Positions 33,376 to 41,881 of a stretch of 64,000 nt of DNA are shown here, in pieces; within the stretch, counting starts at the first letter, position 1; the number at the start of each line of letters is the position of its first letter. Source of the stretch: Lacrimispora saccharolytica (GTDB taxonomy: Bacteria; Bacillota; Clostridia; Lachnospirales; Lachnospiraceae). Below the pieces are notes generated by a model, which was not told the origin of the DNA, did not search any database, and saw only the letters and a list, made by a program, of their open reading frames with translations. The stretch spans positions 1 through 64,000 of the forward strand of contig JACJJN010000017.1 in assembly GCA_016899975.1 (NCBI GenBank). The letters run 5' to 3'. A program made the translations under genes and the position numbers.

Positions 33376-34095
33376 CTATTCGCGCTGTTCCTGGCATTTG
33401 CATCGTTTCTCTCCGTAAATGCAGGATCTCAAACGTTTTTCATCTGTGATCGTCACAATTCCACGGGAAAGAGTCACGATGTTTTCTTTTTCGAAATATT
33501 TCAGCATCCGGGAAACCACTTCCCGAGCGCTCCCCAGATTTCGGGCGATCTGCTCGTGGGTCGTGTGCAGAACATTGGATTTGGTGCGGAGCGCTTCGTC
33601 CAACAGATAACCGGCAAGGCGTTTGTCAAAACTGGAAAAAAGAATCTGGTTCATCGCCCACATCACATCGGAAAAATGTTCCGTCGTTTCCTTATAAATA
33701 TAGTTCTCGACATAAATATTCTGGTTCATTAAAGTACGGAAACAGGAGACATTCGTCACGATCAGCTCGGTGTCCTCGTCGGCTTCGATCTGGATATCAA
33801 AGTTGATCTCCTGGATGATACAGGAAGCGGAGAGGGTACATACCTGCCCGTCTCCCACACGGAAGAGGGTGATTTCCCGCGTGTCCCCGGACTGGATAAA
33901 AATACGTAGCTGTCCTTTCAGAACCAGCAGGATGCCGAGACAGTCATCGTCATGGGAATATAAAAAATCTCCCTTTTGGCAGGTCTGAAGCTGGGAGCAG
34001 GAGCAGAGCTGTTCCTGTTCTTTTGGATTCAGATGCGGCCAGAAGGGATAATATTGTTCAAGATAAGATTGCATAGGGAAAGATTGTTCTCTCAT
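33376..34095 (-). CDS. Crp/Fnr-family transcription regulator
   Basis: 239 residues: a cyclic-nucleotide-binding-like beta barrel (about 30-140; CLGILLVLKGQLRIFIQSGD), a dimer helix, and a C-terminal winged helix (about 160-225) with the recognition helix in HEQIARNLGSAREVVSRMLK. No CxxC-type Fe-S motif typical of Fnr is clear, though several cysteines are present (QLCSCSQLQTC near 30-40). GGAGGTG precedes the ATG. The regulated genes are unknown; thioredoxin lies just upstream on the same strand. Confidence 0.88.
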   Translation of the reverse strand: MREQSFPMQSYLEQYYPFWPHLNPKEQEQLCSCSQLQTCQKGDFLYSHDDDCLGILLVLKGQLRIFIQSGDTREITLFRVGDGQVCTLSASCIIQEINFDIQIEADEDTELIVTNVSCFRTLMNQNIYVENYIYKETTEHFSDVMWAMNQILFSSFDKRLAGYLLDEALRTKSNVLHTTHEQIARNLGSAREVVSRMLKYFEKENIVTLSRGIVTITDEKRLRSCIYGEKRCKCQEQRE

Positions 34096-34166
34096 TTCAC
34101 ACCTCCGGCATAGAAATTTTTCGGGTCAGTGTTCTGTCAAAGAGCAGGACACCGGCGTTTTACAGT

Positions 34167-34214
34167 AGCAGCCGTCCCGGCGTCCGCTTTTTAGCGGCTG
34201 TCGGAACGGCTGCT
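34167..34214. other. stem-loop between trxA and the Crp/Fnr gene
   Basis: AGCAGCCGT / ACGGCTGCT outer stem with an inner CCGCT/AGCGG stem. TTTTTT follows seven bases later on the forward strand, where no gene needs ending; on the reverse strand, downstream of trxA, there is no T-run. Role uncertain. Confidence 0.5.
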
Positions 34215-34277
34215 TCAAATTTTTTATAAGTTTCTATAACCAGTGTAATCGAAAATGAGAAATTTTACAATCCCTTT

Positions 34278-34595
34278 TTAGTTACATGCGGCGATAAAGT
34301 CTTCCAGGTCATCCTGGGAGATCAGACCGATGGATTTTTTAACAACTTCCCCATTCTTGATAAAGAGCAGAGTCGGTACACTCATGATCTGATACTGGGT
34401 GGCAAGAGACATTTCCTCATCGATATCTACTTTGCAGAAGGTTACGTCCGGATGATCTGCTGCGGTTTCGTCCAGGATCGGCGCCAGCATTTTGCACGGT
34501 CCGCACCAGGTTGCAAAGAAGTCTACAACGGTCAGGCCGGAGTTGTTGATTACTTTTTCTTCGAAGTTCTGAGCATTTACTTTTTCAATTGCCAT
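34278..34595 (-). CDS. trxA: thioredoxin
   Basis: 105 residues with the redox site WCGPC (C31, C34), the cis-proline SVPTLLFIKNG loop and the normal TrxA length. It reduces protein disulfides and feeds thioredoxin-dependent enzymes; no reductase is nearby. I chose ATG 34595 because GGAGGT lies 8 bases upstream; an ATG 15 bases earlier overlaps that site. Confidence 0.96.
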   Translation of the reverse strand: MAIEKVNAQNFEEKVINNSGLTVVDFFATWCGPCKMLAPILDETAADHPDVTFCKVDIDEEMSLATQYQIMSVPTLLFIKNGEVVKKSIGLISQDDLEDFIAACN

Positions 34596-34639
34596 AATGA
34601 ATACCTCCATAAAATTTATATTGATTTGTGTTTGTTTGC

Positions 34640-34665
34640 TTTCATGAGTTTAATTTATCATGAAA
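34640..34665. promoter_or_regulatory. inverted repeat in the trxA upstream region
   Basis: TTTCATGA and TCATGAAA, perfect 8-bp arms with a 10-base spacer, 45 to 70 bases upstream of trxA. It has the shape of a dimer operator. The linked Crp/Fnr regulator is one candidate binder (inference). Confidence 0.45.
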
Positions 34666-34694
34666 CAGAGAAAAGTTCTGTGAGCAGGTCACAT

Positions 34695-34730
34695 TGTAAC
34701 TGTTCAGCCAACGAAACGACGATTGTTACA
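34695..34730. repeat. degenerate GTTCAGC palindrome
   Basis: TGTAACTGTTCAGCC at the left and TGTTACA at the right keep the outer ends of the palindrome family seen at 25658 and 27161, but the right inner arm has decayed. A separate hairpin CCTGCCC/GGGCAGG stands at 34793-34823. Confidence 0.5.
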
Positions 34731-34877
34731 CTGAGAAAAATCAAAGACGGCTTTACATGGTAACAGTATCTGCGGTAAAATAAAAATATATTCCTGCCCA
34801 GCGGAGAGGGTTCAGCGGGCAGGATTTTGTTGGGCATATCAGATACGATAAATTTCAGAAGAAGCAGGAGCAAAACA

Positions 34878-37800
34878 ATGATTACGCGAGCGGATATCAG
34901 ACAGGAGACAAATTCAGCCAGTTACAGCCGGGGACTTCAGCTATGGCGCAGCGGGAGTGTCAGAAAAATGGATGTGGAGGAAAAAGAACAGATTCCCGGG
35001 GAAACGGAGATGGAGATCCGGGCGGAAGTCCTGGGAAGCACCGGAAATTTCTATCAGGTACAGATTGCTGTGGATGAAAAGGGAGGAGAAATCCTCTCGG
35101 ATATGTGTAACTGTCCGGCTCATGAGAAATACTGGGGACTGTGCAAACATTGCGTCGCCGTTATGATGGAATATATCGATTGGCGGAAGGCTCGAAGAGC
35201 GGAGAAGGAACAGAAAGCTGGAAAAGACGATGCGGAAGGACTAAAAAACCTGGAGAGCCTGCTGGGGGAGATGGGAGTGAAAAAGGGGACAGGAGAAATT
35301 ATCGCTCCGGCACCTGAAAAGAAAGTAAAACCACGCAGTGTCAAAACGAGTCCCGGTCTGGCGGAACTGATGGCAAGCTATGCGATGCGGGATAAAGCGT
35401 TGTATCTTCCGGATGCGAAGAACGGGCAGGTAAAGCTGGAAGCAAATATTCAGCTGCAGTATCAGGGTATTCAGGCGGAGTTCCGGATTGGAATCGGGAG
35501 AATGTATGTACTGAAAAGCATTTCACAGTTTGCCGCCGCGGTCCTGAATCTGGATCAGGTCTCCTATGGGGTGAATCTGTCGTTTCTTCACTGTATGGAA
35601 GCGTTTACGCCGGAGTGCCGTCCGCTGGTCCGTCATCTGATCGAGCAGTCCAGGGAAAAGAACAGGATGTATCAGACGCCTTATGGAAAATGGTACTCTT
35701 ATGAGTCAGACCGCTATCTTGCTATTGAGAGCTGGACCATAGACTCTTTTATGGAAGCGCTGGAGCAGGTAGAATTCACATTGGAAACCATGTCGAGGAA
35801 GGCAAAGAAAGGACAGCTGCAGGATGGTACGCCGCCTCTTGGACTCCAGCTTAGCGGGGATCAGAACGCTATGCAGCTGAAAGTTCCCGAGTTTACCTTT
35901 TTTGAAGGTCGTGACTGCACATATTTTTTCAAGGGAGCGACGATTTACAGAGCAAAGAATGAAGAACTGTCCGGGATCATGGTGTTTTTCCGTTATCTTC
36001 AGGAACGCAGGGAAAATTCCTGTACTATTGCCGAGGAAGATTACCCGGTATTCTGCCAGAACCTGCTTCCGGCGCTGGAACGGCTGTTCAAGGTGAAGAA
36101 GACATTGCCGGAACTGGCGCAATACCTGCCTCCTGAGGTGAAGTTCCATATTTATCTGGATCTTCCCGAGAAAGGAACCGTCACCTGCGGTCTATATTCG
36201 GTATACGGTGAACAGAAATTCAATGTTTTCAAGGACATCAACAGTATCTGGCAGATGTCCAGGGGCAGGGATGTCCAAAAGGAGATGGCTGTGTATTCCA
36301 GGATCATGCCGTACTGCACCGCCTATGATGGAATCCGGGAAGAGATGGTGATCCAGGGGGAGGACGCAGTTTACGAGTTTTTGACAAAAGGGATGGAAGA
36401 AATCCAGGAGCTGGGGGAAGTGTTTGTCTCCGATGCATTGAAGACCATTCACGTACTGCCTGCGCCGAGGGTTTTCGCCGGGGTGTCTCTGGAGGGAAAT
36501 CTCCTGGAACTGACGCTGCATGCCGGTGATTTTTCCATGGAAGAACTGGCGAAGATCCTTTCCCGGTATGACCGGAAGAAGAAATATTACCGGATGAAAA
36601 ACGGTGACTTTCTTCATATGGATGATGATGGCATCCGGGTACTGGCAAGTATGAGGGAGCAGCTGAAGCTGACAGAAAAAGAGCTGAAAAGCGGAACCGT
36701 GCTTCTGCCAAAATACCGCGCGCTCTATGTGGATGGCTGTTTTCGTGAGGAGGAGGCGTTCCTTCTGGAGAAAAACAGGGAATTCCGTGGACTGATCCGC
36801 AATATGAAGACCATAGAGGAGAACGATTTTGAACTTCCAAAGGGGCTGAATGCGGAACTGAGAGCGTACCAGAAACTTGGATTTGGCTGGCTGAAAACCC
36901 TGTGCAAAAATGGTTTTGGAGGAATCCTGGCGGACGATATGGGACTTGGAAAAACACTGCAGGTGATCACGTTCCTGTTGTCCGAGATTTCCGAGGCACA
37001 GCCGGGAGAGCGGAAACGGACCTTGATCGTCGCGCCGGCGTCATTGGTATACAACTGGAAAAGCGAGATCGAACGATTTGCGCCGGAGCTTCAGGTCTGC
37101 ATGATTACTGGAAACGTGGAAGAGCGAAAGGAAAAGATTTATGGGCTGGGTGAACAGGAGATTGCGGTTACTTCCTACGATCTGCTGAAGAGGGATGTGG
37201 AGGAATACAGGGAAGTGCCGTTTTTCTGTGAGGTGATCGATGAAGCGCAGTTTATCAAGAATCCTTTGACCCAGGGAGCCAAAGCAGTCAAGCAGATACA
37301 GGCGGGCTTTCATATTGCGCTGACAGGAACGCCGGTGGAGAACCGCCTCAGTGAACTGTGGAGCATTTTTGACTACCTGATGCCGGGATTTCTGTACAGC
37401 TACCAGCAGTTCCGGGAGGAGATCGAGAGCCCAATCGTCCGGGAACAGGACAAGGAGGCGCTGGAACGGCTTCAGAAGATGATCCGCCCGTTTGTGCTGC
37501 GCCGTCTGAAGAAGGATGTGCTGAAAGATCTGCCGGACAAGATCGAGAAGAACGTATTTGCGAAGCTGGAAGGCGAACAGAGCGAACTGTACCGGGCGAG
37601 AGCACAGCGGCTGGCGATGGAGCTTCAGGGGCAGTCGGACGATGAGTTCCGGAACAGCAGATTCCAGGTATTGGCGGAAATCACACGGCTGCGGCAGCTT
37701 TGCTGTGACCCGGGGCTTTTGTATGAGGGGTATCATTCTTCATCGGCGAAGGTGGAGCTTTGTATGGACCTGATCCAGAATGCCCTGGAGGGAGGTCACA

Positions 37801-38258
37801 GGATCCTGCTGTTTTCCCAGTTTACCTCCATGCTGGAGCTGCTGGAACAGCGGATGAAAAAAGAGAAAATTTCCTGCTGTATGCTCACCGGAGCCACCAG
37901 CAAGGAGGAACGGGCACGGCTGGTGGAACGTTTCCAGAAAGAAGAGGTGCCGGTGTTCTGTATTTCTCTGAAAGCGGGAGGTACCGGGCTCAATCTGACG
38001 GCGGCGGATATTGTGATACACTTTGATCCCTGGTGGAATGCCGCGGTGGAGAATCAGGCGACCGACCGCGCCCACCGGATCGGACAGAAGCACGTGGTGA
38101 ACGTCTACCGCCTGATCGCGAAAGATACCATAGAGGAAAGAATTCTGAAACTGCAGGAGGCGAAGAAAGAACTGGCGGAGCAGGTACTCTCCGGTGATGA
38201 ATTGAAAAATGCTTCGTTTACAAAAGAAGAACTGCTGGAACTGCTGAAATGGAACTGA
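34878..38258 (+). CDS. SNF2-family helicase with SWIM zinc finger
   Basis: About 1,126 residues. Order: SWIM zinc finger near 75-97 (MCNCPAHEKYWGLCKHC), a long SNF2-associated region, then the SNF2 ATPase with GGILADDMGLGKT (Walker A, near 680), DEAQ box (near 787) and LTGTPVENRLSELWSIFDYL, and helicase C domain with WWNAAVENQATDRAHRIGQ (near 1050). Such bacterial Swi2/Snf2 proteins move on double-stranded DNA or displace bound proteins; the biological role is poorly known. GCAGGAGCAAAAC precedes ATG 34878. It forms a single-gene unit ended by a shared terminator with asnA. Confidence 0.92.
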   Translation: MITRADIRQETNSASYSRGLQLWRSGSVRKMDVEEKEQIPGETEMEIRAEVLGSTGNFYQVQIAVDEKGGEILSDMCNCPAHEKYWGLCKHCVAVMMEYIDWRKARRAEKEQKAGKDDAEGLKNLESLLGEMGVKKGTGEIIAPAPEKKVKPRSVKTSPGLAELMASYAMRDKALYLPDAKNGQVKLEANIQLQYQGIQAEFRIGIGRMYVLKSISQFAAAVLNLDQVSYGVNLSFLHCMEAFTPECRPLVRHLIEQSREKNRMYQTPYGKWYSYESDRYLAIESWTIDSFMEALEQVEFTLETMSRKAKKGQLQDGTPPLGLQLSGDQNAMQLKVPEFTFFEGRDCTYFFKGATIYRAKNEELSGIMVFFRYLQERRENSCTIAEEDYPVFCQNLLPALERLFKVKKTLPELAQYLPPEVKFHIYLDLPEKGTVTCGLYSVYGEQKFNVFKDINSIWQMSRGRDVQKEMAVYSRIMPYCTAYDGIREEMVIQGEDAVYEFLTKGMEEIQELGEVFVSDALKTIHVLPAPRVFAGVSLEGNLLELTLHAGDFSMEELAKILSRYDRKKKYYRMKNGDFLHMDDDGIRVLASMREQLKLTEKELKSGTVLLPKYRALYVDGCFREEEAFLLEKNREFRGLIRNMKTIEENDFELPKGLNAELRAYQKLGFGWLKTLCKNGFGGILADDMGLGKTLQVITFLLSEISEAQPGERKRTLIVAPASLVYNWKSEIERFAPELQVCMITGNVEERKEKIYGLGEQEIAVTSYDLLKRDVEEYREVPFFCEVIDEAQFIKNPLTQGAKAVKQIQAGFHIALTGTPVENRLSELWSIFDYLMPGFLYSYQQFREEIESPIVREQDKEALERLQKMIRPFVLRRLKKDVLKDLPDKIEKNVFAKLEGEQSELYRARAQRLAMELQGQSDDEFRNSRFQVLAEITRLRQLCCDPGLLYEGYHSSSAKVELCMDLIQNALEGGHRILLFSQFTSMLELLEQRMKKEKISCCMLTGATSKEERARLVERFQKEEVPVFCISLKAGGTGLNLTAADIVIHFDPWWNAAVENQATDRAHRIGQKHVVNVYRLIAKDTIEERILKLQEAKKELAEQVLSGDELKNASFTKEELLELLKWN

Positions 38259-38269
38259 AGACAGAAGAC

Positions 38270-38320
38270 AAATCCCCGCGCCGGAGCCCTGGATCAGGAG
38301 ACTCCGGTGCGGGGATTTTG
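38270..38320 (+). terminator. terminator between the SNF2 gene and asnA
   Basis: AAATCCCCGCGCCGGAG pairs with CTCCGGTGCGGGGATTT (one mismatch); TTTTG follows forward. On the reverse strand it may also end asnA. Confidence 0.85.
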
Positions 38321-38329
38321 CTGCCAATT

Positions 38330-39340
38330 TTACAGAAGCTGGATGCCTACAGCGTCCGTCACTTCCAACGATTCTTTGGGCCAGATGGAACACTGTACTT
38401 CACCGATATGGGCTTTGCGGAGAAAGAACATACACAGGCGGGACTGGCCGATGCCGCCTCCGATGGTCAGCGGAAGCGTGCCGTCAAGGACACTCTTCTG
38501 GAATGGAAGGCGCGCCCGTTCTTCGCAGCGGCTCTTTTTCAGCTGGACTGCGAGGCTTTCCGCGTCCACACGGATTCCCATGGAGGAAAGCTCCAGCGCA
38601 ATGTCAAGGACCGGATAATAGACGATAATATCACCGTTCAGCTTCCAGTCGTCGTAATCCGGAGCGCGTCCGTCGTGGGGCTCGCCGGATTTCAGCAGGT
38701 CTCCGATCTGCATCAGGAATACGGCGCCCTTCTCACGGACGATCTCATATTCCCGTTCCTTCGGCGTCAGATTCGGGTAAAGGTCTTCCAGTTCCTGAGA
38801 AGTGATAAAATAGATGTCTGCCGGAAGGATTTCATGGATATAGTCGTATTGGATAGACATATATTTTTCGGTATGTTTCAGGGTTTTGTAAATGGCTTTT
38901 ACCACGCTGCGGAGTGTCTCTTCGTTGCGTTCTTCTCTGGTAATGATTTTTTCCCAGTCCCACTGATCCACATAGATAGAATGGATGTTGTCGGTCTCTT
39001 CATCCCGGCGGATGGCGTTCATATCGGTATAAATTCCCTCGCCCGGGCCAAAGCCATACTTCTGCAGTGCGTAGCGTTTCCATTTTGCCAGGGAATGTAC
39101 GATTTCTGCCGGGGTGTGGTCCATATCCTTCAGCTCGAAAGAAACCGGCCGTTCCACACCGTTCAGGTTGTCATTCAGACCGGTTTCTGGATTTACGAAC
39201 AAAGGAGCGGTAACGCGGAGCAGATTCAGCCGTTTGGTCAGCTCCTGCTGAAAAAAGTCTTTTACGGTTTTGATGGCGACCTGTGTGTCATGCAGGTTCA
39301 GTGCAGAGACGTAGCCCTGCGGAATGATGATTTCTCCCAT
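38330..39340 (-). CDS. asnA: aspartate-ammonia ligase (asparagine synthetase A)
   Basis: 336 residues of AsnA, a class II aminoacyl-tRNA-synthetase-like fold that makes asparagine from aspartate, ammonia and ATP. Motifs: RLNLLRVTAPLFVNPETGLN near the start, VHSLAKWKRYALQKYG, GIYTDMNAIRRDE, VDQWDWEKII, and the C-terminal GGGIGQSRLCMFFLRKAHIG. Length is normal. AAGAGAAGAGGG stands before the ATG, a modest site. No T-box leader, common before amino-acid genes in this group, was seen. Confidence 0.97.
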   Translation of the reverse strand: MGEIIIPQGYVSALNLHDTQVAIKTVKDFFQQELTKRLNLLRVTAPLFVNPETGLNDNLNGVERPVSFELKDMDHTPAEIVHSLAKWKRYALQKYGFGPGEGIYTDMNAIRRDEETDNIHSIYVDQWDWEKIITREERNEETLRSVVKAIYKTLKHTEKYMSIQYDYIHEILPADIYFITSQELEDLYPNLTPKEREYEIVREKGAVFLMQIGDLLKSGEPHDGRAPDYDDWKLNGDIIVYYPVLDIALELSSMGIRVDAESLAVQLKKSRCEERARLPFQKSVLDGTLPLTIGGGIGQSRLCMFFLRKAHIGEVQCSIWPKESLEVTDAVGIQLL

Positions 39341-39422
39341 ATTATGTGCCCTCTTCTCTTAGAATGATTCTTATATTTTATCAAGTTACCCTGATAAAGC
39401 AAAAGATGCTATAGTTAATAGT

Positions 39423-39452
39423 TTATCATGTTTTTGCAGGAAAACAAGTCAA
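39423..39452 (-). promoter_or_regulatory. possible promoter of asnA
   Basis: On the reverse strand TTGACT and TGATAA are 18 bases apart, about 80 bases before asnA. Confidence 0.45.
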
Positions 39453-39465
39453 AAATACAGCGGTA

Positions 39466-40029
39466 TTAAAATTTGATCACCAGTACGGGAATCGGCGGAT
39501 GGTTCGGACGGTTGACGTACTGGGACTGGATTACCAGATAGTTTTTGCTGTCCAGGGATCTGAGAAATGCCAGTACCGTGTCCCGCTCTTCGAATCCCGT
39601 ATCCTGTCCGCTGTAGATACATACGGTCATCAGTCCTCCCTTTTGCAGAAGGGAAAGACCGGTGGTTATGGCTGAGATACTGGAAGCGGCATGGGTGCAT
39701 TTGCTGTGATCGCCGCCGGGAAGATAGCCAAGATTGAAGGTAATGCAGCTTACGCTGCCGGGAGCCGCGTAGTCGCCCATGGTTTCGTGGGAAGCCAGGA
39801 GCAGCCGGTAATTTTGCCAGGGGCAGACGGCTTCCAGACGTTTTCTTGTGTTGGCGAGCGCCTGTTCTTGAATATCAAAGGCAAGAACATGTCCCTGAGG
39901 CCCGGTCAGCTGGCAGAGCAGGGCGGTATCGTTGCCATTGCCCATGGTAGCGTCGATACAGAGATCGCCCGGCTGTATCTGAGAGCGGATAAACTGGCGG
40001 CACCAGTCGGTGACGGTTATGTTTTTCAT
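39466..40029 (-). CDS. class I SAM-dependent methyltransferase (rRNA methylase-like, YtqB type)
   Basis: About 187 residues. SAM-binding motif I is visible in LCIDATMGNGNDTALL, with the acidic end of strand 2 in HVLAFDIQEQAL and the catalytic-loop FNLGYLPGGDH. This fits the putative rRNA methylase group typified by B. subtilis YtqB; the true substrate is not settled. The open frame runs far upstream to 41244, but that part is the complement of the LCP gene; ATG 40029, after AGAGGT, begins the family-like N terminus. Confidence 0.87.
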   Translation of the reverse strand: MKNITVTDWCRQFIRSQIQPGDLCIDATMGNGNDTALLCQLTGPQGHVLAFDIQEQALANTRKRLEAVCPWQNYRLLLASHETMGDYAAPGSVSCITFNLGYLPGGDHSKCTHAASSISAITTGLSLLQKGGLMTVCIYSGQDTGFEERDTVLAFLRSLDSKNYLVIQSQYVNRPNHPPIPVLVIKF

Positions 40030-40159
40030 GAGGTACCTCTTTTCTCCGGAGTATATTTCAGGTGTATGCGGGAAAGAGCCGGAAAATACCGGATCCTGCA
40101 TAAGGTTCTGATGATTTTTATTATAGGCAGGGAAAAGAAATTTTACAAGTTGCAGAACC

Positions 40160-40188
40160 TTGACAGAGGTGCGGATTTTGTCTATAGT
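40160..40188 (+). promoter_or_regulatory. promoter of the LCP gene
   Basis: A perfect TTGACA and TATAGT with a 17-base spacer, 120 bases before the LCP start. Confidence 0.85.
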
Positions 40189-40308
40189 ATAAAAGATATA
40201 AAAAAGAAAGGTTGCCGGAGTGTGATTGGAAATTGTTATTCGCGGGACATGTGCTGCCGCTAATAGGAATGGATTTTCAACAGGCTCTGAATACGAAAGA
40301 AGGTTTGT

Positions 40309-41436
40309 ATGAAGAAAAACTATGAAGACTGGGAGGATGAAGAAGAGCTTCATGTGAAGCCGAAGAAAAATTCCTCCGGAAAGAAAAAATCCGGTAAGAA
40401 ACGGAAGAAGAGAAAAAAATGGGTCAATGTACTGACGATCATTATGATCGTGATCGTACTGCTTCTTCTGGGGGTTTACGCGGTGATCAACCATTATTAT
40501 GGAAAGAGTAATTATGTGAATGACAGCAGCATCCAGATCAACAGTGATGTGGAGACGGAGAGCACAGGAATTACCGATGAGGAGGCCGAGCAGCTGCAGA
40601 CGGAGATCATCGAGCAGACCGAGGATATCACGCTGCCAAACGATGAAAATGTCTACAATATGCTCCTGATCGGCGTGGACCGCAGGGACACTTCCTGGTA
40701 TGGAAATTCGGACTCCATGATCCTGATGTCCATCAATAAAGATACCAAACAAATCCATATGACATCGTTTATGCGTGATTTGTATGCAAATATCCCGGGT
40801 GTCGGCGTGAAAAAACTCAATGCCGCGTGTGCATACGGCGGCGGTCCGCTGGTAGTAAGGACCATCGAGGACAATTACAAGATACCGATCGACAACTATG
40901 CGAGCGTAGATTTTGACGCCATGATCGATATTGTAGATCTGGTTGGCGGCGTTGAGATCGATATCAGTGAAGAAGAAATGCGGGTGGCGAATAATTATAT
41001 CAATGAAATGTGCAATCTGCAGGGAGAGAGCGTAAGCGCACATCGCCTGACCAGCAGCGGTCCTCAGCTGATGGATGGTTACCAGGCGGTTGCCTACGCC
41101 CGCATCCGTTACGTGGGAAATGCGGATTACGAGAGAACCGAGCGGCAGAGAGAGGTTCTGGAAAAAATCATGCAGAAATGCGGCAGTCTCGGCGTGACGG
41201 AACTGAATTCTCTTGCGGACGCGGTTCTGCCGAAAGTAACGCATAACATCGATCAGAGTACCCTGCTGTCACTGATCGGTCAGCTCCCGACGATCCTTTC
41301 TTATGAGGTCGTTCAGAGCCGTGTTCCGTATGACGGATTATACAGCAGCCGGGGTGAAATGCTGGTTCCGGATTTCAGTGCTACGATCCAGCGGCTGCAG
41401 ACAGAGATATACGGAAGTTCTACCGTAGGACAGTAA
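40309..41436 (+). CDS. LCP-family wall polymer ligase (LytR-CpsA-Psr)
   Basis: 375 residues: a Lys/Arg-rich cytoplasmic tail (1-37), one membrane helix (about 38-62) and an external LCP domain with NMLLIGVDRRD, SDSMILMSINKDTKQI, SFMRDLYANIPG and VAYARIRYVGNADYERTERQRE. LCP proteins attach teichoic acids or polysaccharides from lipid carriers to peptidoglycan. It is a single-gene unit with promoter and terminator. A wall-polymer role fits other wall genes further right (47980-51423), though they are not in one operon. Confidence 0.93.
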   Translation: MKKNYEDWEDEEELHVKPKKNSSGKKKSGKKRKKRKKWVNVLTIIMIVIVLLLLGVYAVINHYYGKSNYVNDSSIQINSDVETESTGITDEEAEQLQTEIIEQTEDITLPNDENVYNMLLIGVDRRDTSWYGNSDSMILMSINKDTKQIHMTSFMRDLYANIPGVGVKKLNAACAYGGGPLVVRTIEDNYKIPIDNYASVDFDAMIDIVDLVGGVEIDISEEEMRVANNYINEMCNLQGESVSAHRLTSSGPQLMDGYQAVAYARIRYVGNADYERTERQREVLEKIMQKCGSLGVTELNSLADAVLPKVTHNIDQSTLLSLIGQLPTILSYEVVQSRVPYDGLYSSRGEMLVPDFSATIQRLQTEIYGSSTVGQ

Positions 41437-41457
41437 AAATCATCGTTGCTTTTCAAG

Positions 41458-41506
41458 AAAAAGGGCTGTGAAAAAATGGGAAATCATTTTTTCACAGCCT
41501 TTTTTC
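41458..41506 (+). terminator. terminator of the LCP gene
   Basis: GGCTGTGAAAAAATG / CATTTTTTCACAGCC, 15 bp perfect, then TTTTTTCTTTT. Confidence 0.95.
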
Positions 41507-41881
41507 TTTTGCCCTGAGTGTTTGGATACGCGTGCAATGTTCGGAAGTTTTGCCAGGCTTCGTATATACCGGTCTGTTTTCTAACGTTTTCTTCGCTTTC
41601 TTTTTTAAAAGACTTAACAATAAGATTTTGAATGTTGAGAAAACATTTTGACGGTGTCAGGAAAAAGAAAGCTTATGTATGTTTTCTACAAGATTATTAT
41701 GATGAAAAATAGATGAAAGAGGAGGAAAATCCGGGCTATCTTTGTAAAAAACATAGAAATAAGGACAAAATCCGTGGATTTACTCAATTTTTACAAAGCC
41801 TGCCGGGAGCAATTTACATTTGTTTTGTAGAATAATAACAGCCACAGCGGAAAGAGCGTGGAAAGGATGGAGGAAAAAGAA
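41507..41881. promoter_or_regulatory. intergenic region ahead of the Ugp genes with nested dyad
   Basis: 375 AT-rich bases without a supported gene. A nested inverted repeat stands at 41740-41798: outer arms CTTTGTAAAAA / TTTTTACAAAG and inner AAATCC GT GGATTT. It lies 85 to 140 bases before the transporter genes and may be an operator. A TAGAATAAT near 41828 could be the -10 box. A 41-codon frame at 41713-41838 has no ribosome-binding site and is not called. Confidence 0.45.

Noticed and set aside
38249-39367. Forward 372-codon frame over asnA
   Set aside because: Complement of asnA, which has clear family motifs on the reverse strand.
39341-39465. T-box leader before asnA
   Set aside because: The leader is too short and has no specifier hairpin or conserved T-box sequence.
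40030-41244. N-terminal extension of the reverse-strand methyltransferase frame
   Set aside because: It is the complement of the LCP gene; the family N terminus and ribosome-binding site place the start at 40029.
41713-41838. 41-codon frame in the gap before the Ugp genes
   Set aside because: No ribosome-binding site ahead of it and it overlaps a nested inverted repeat.
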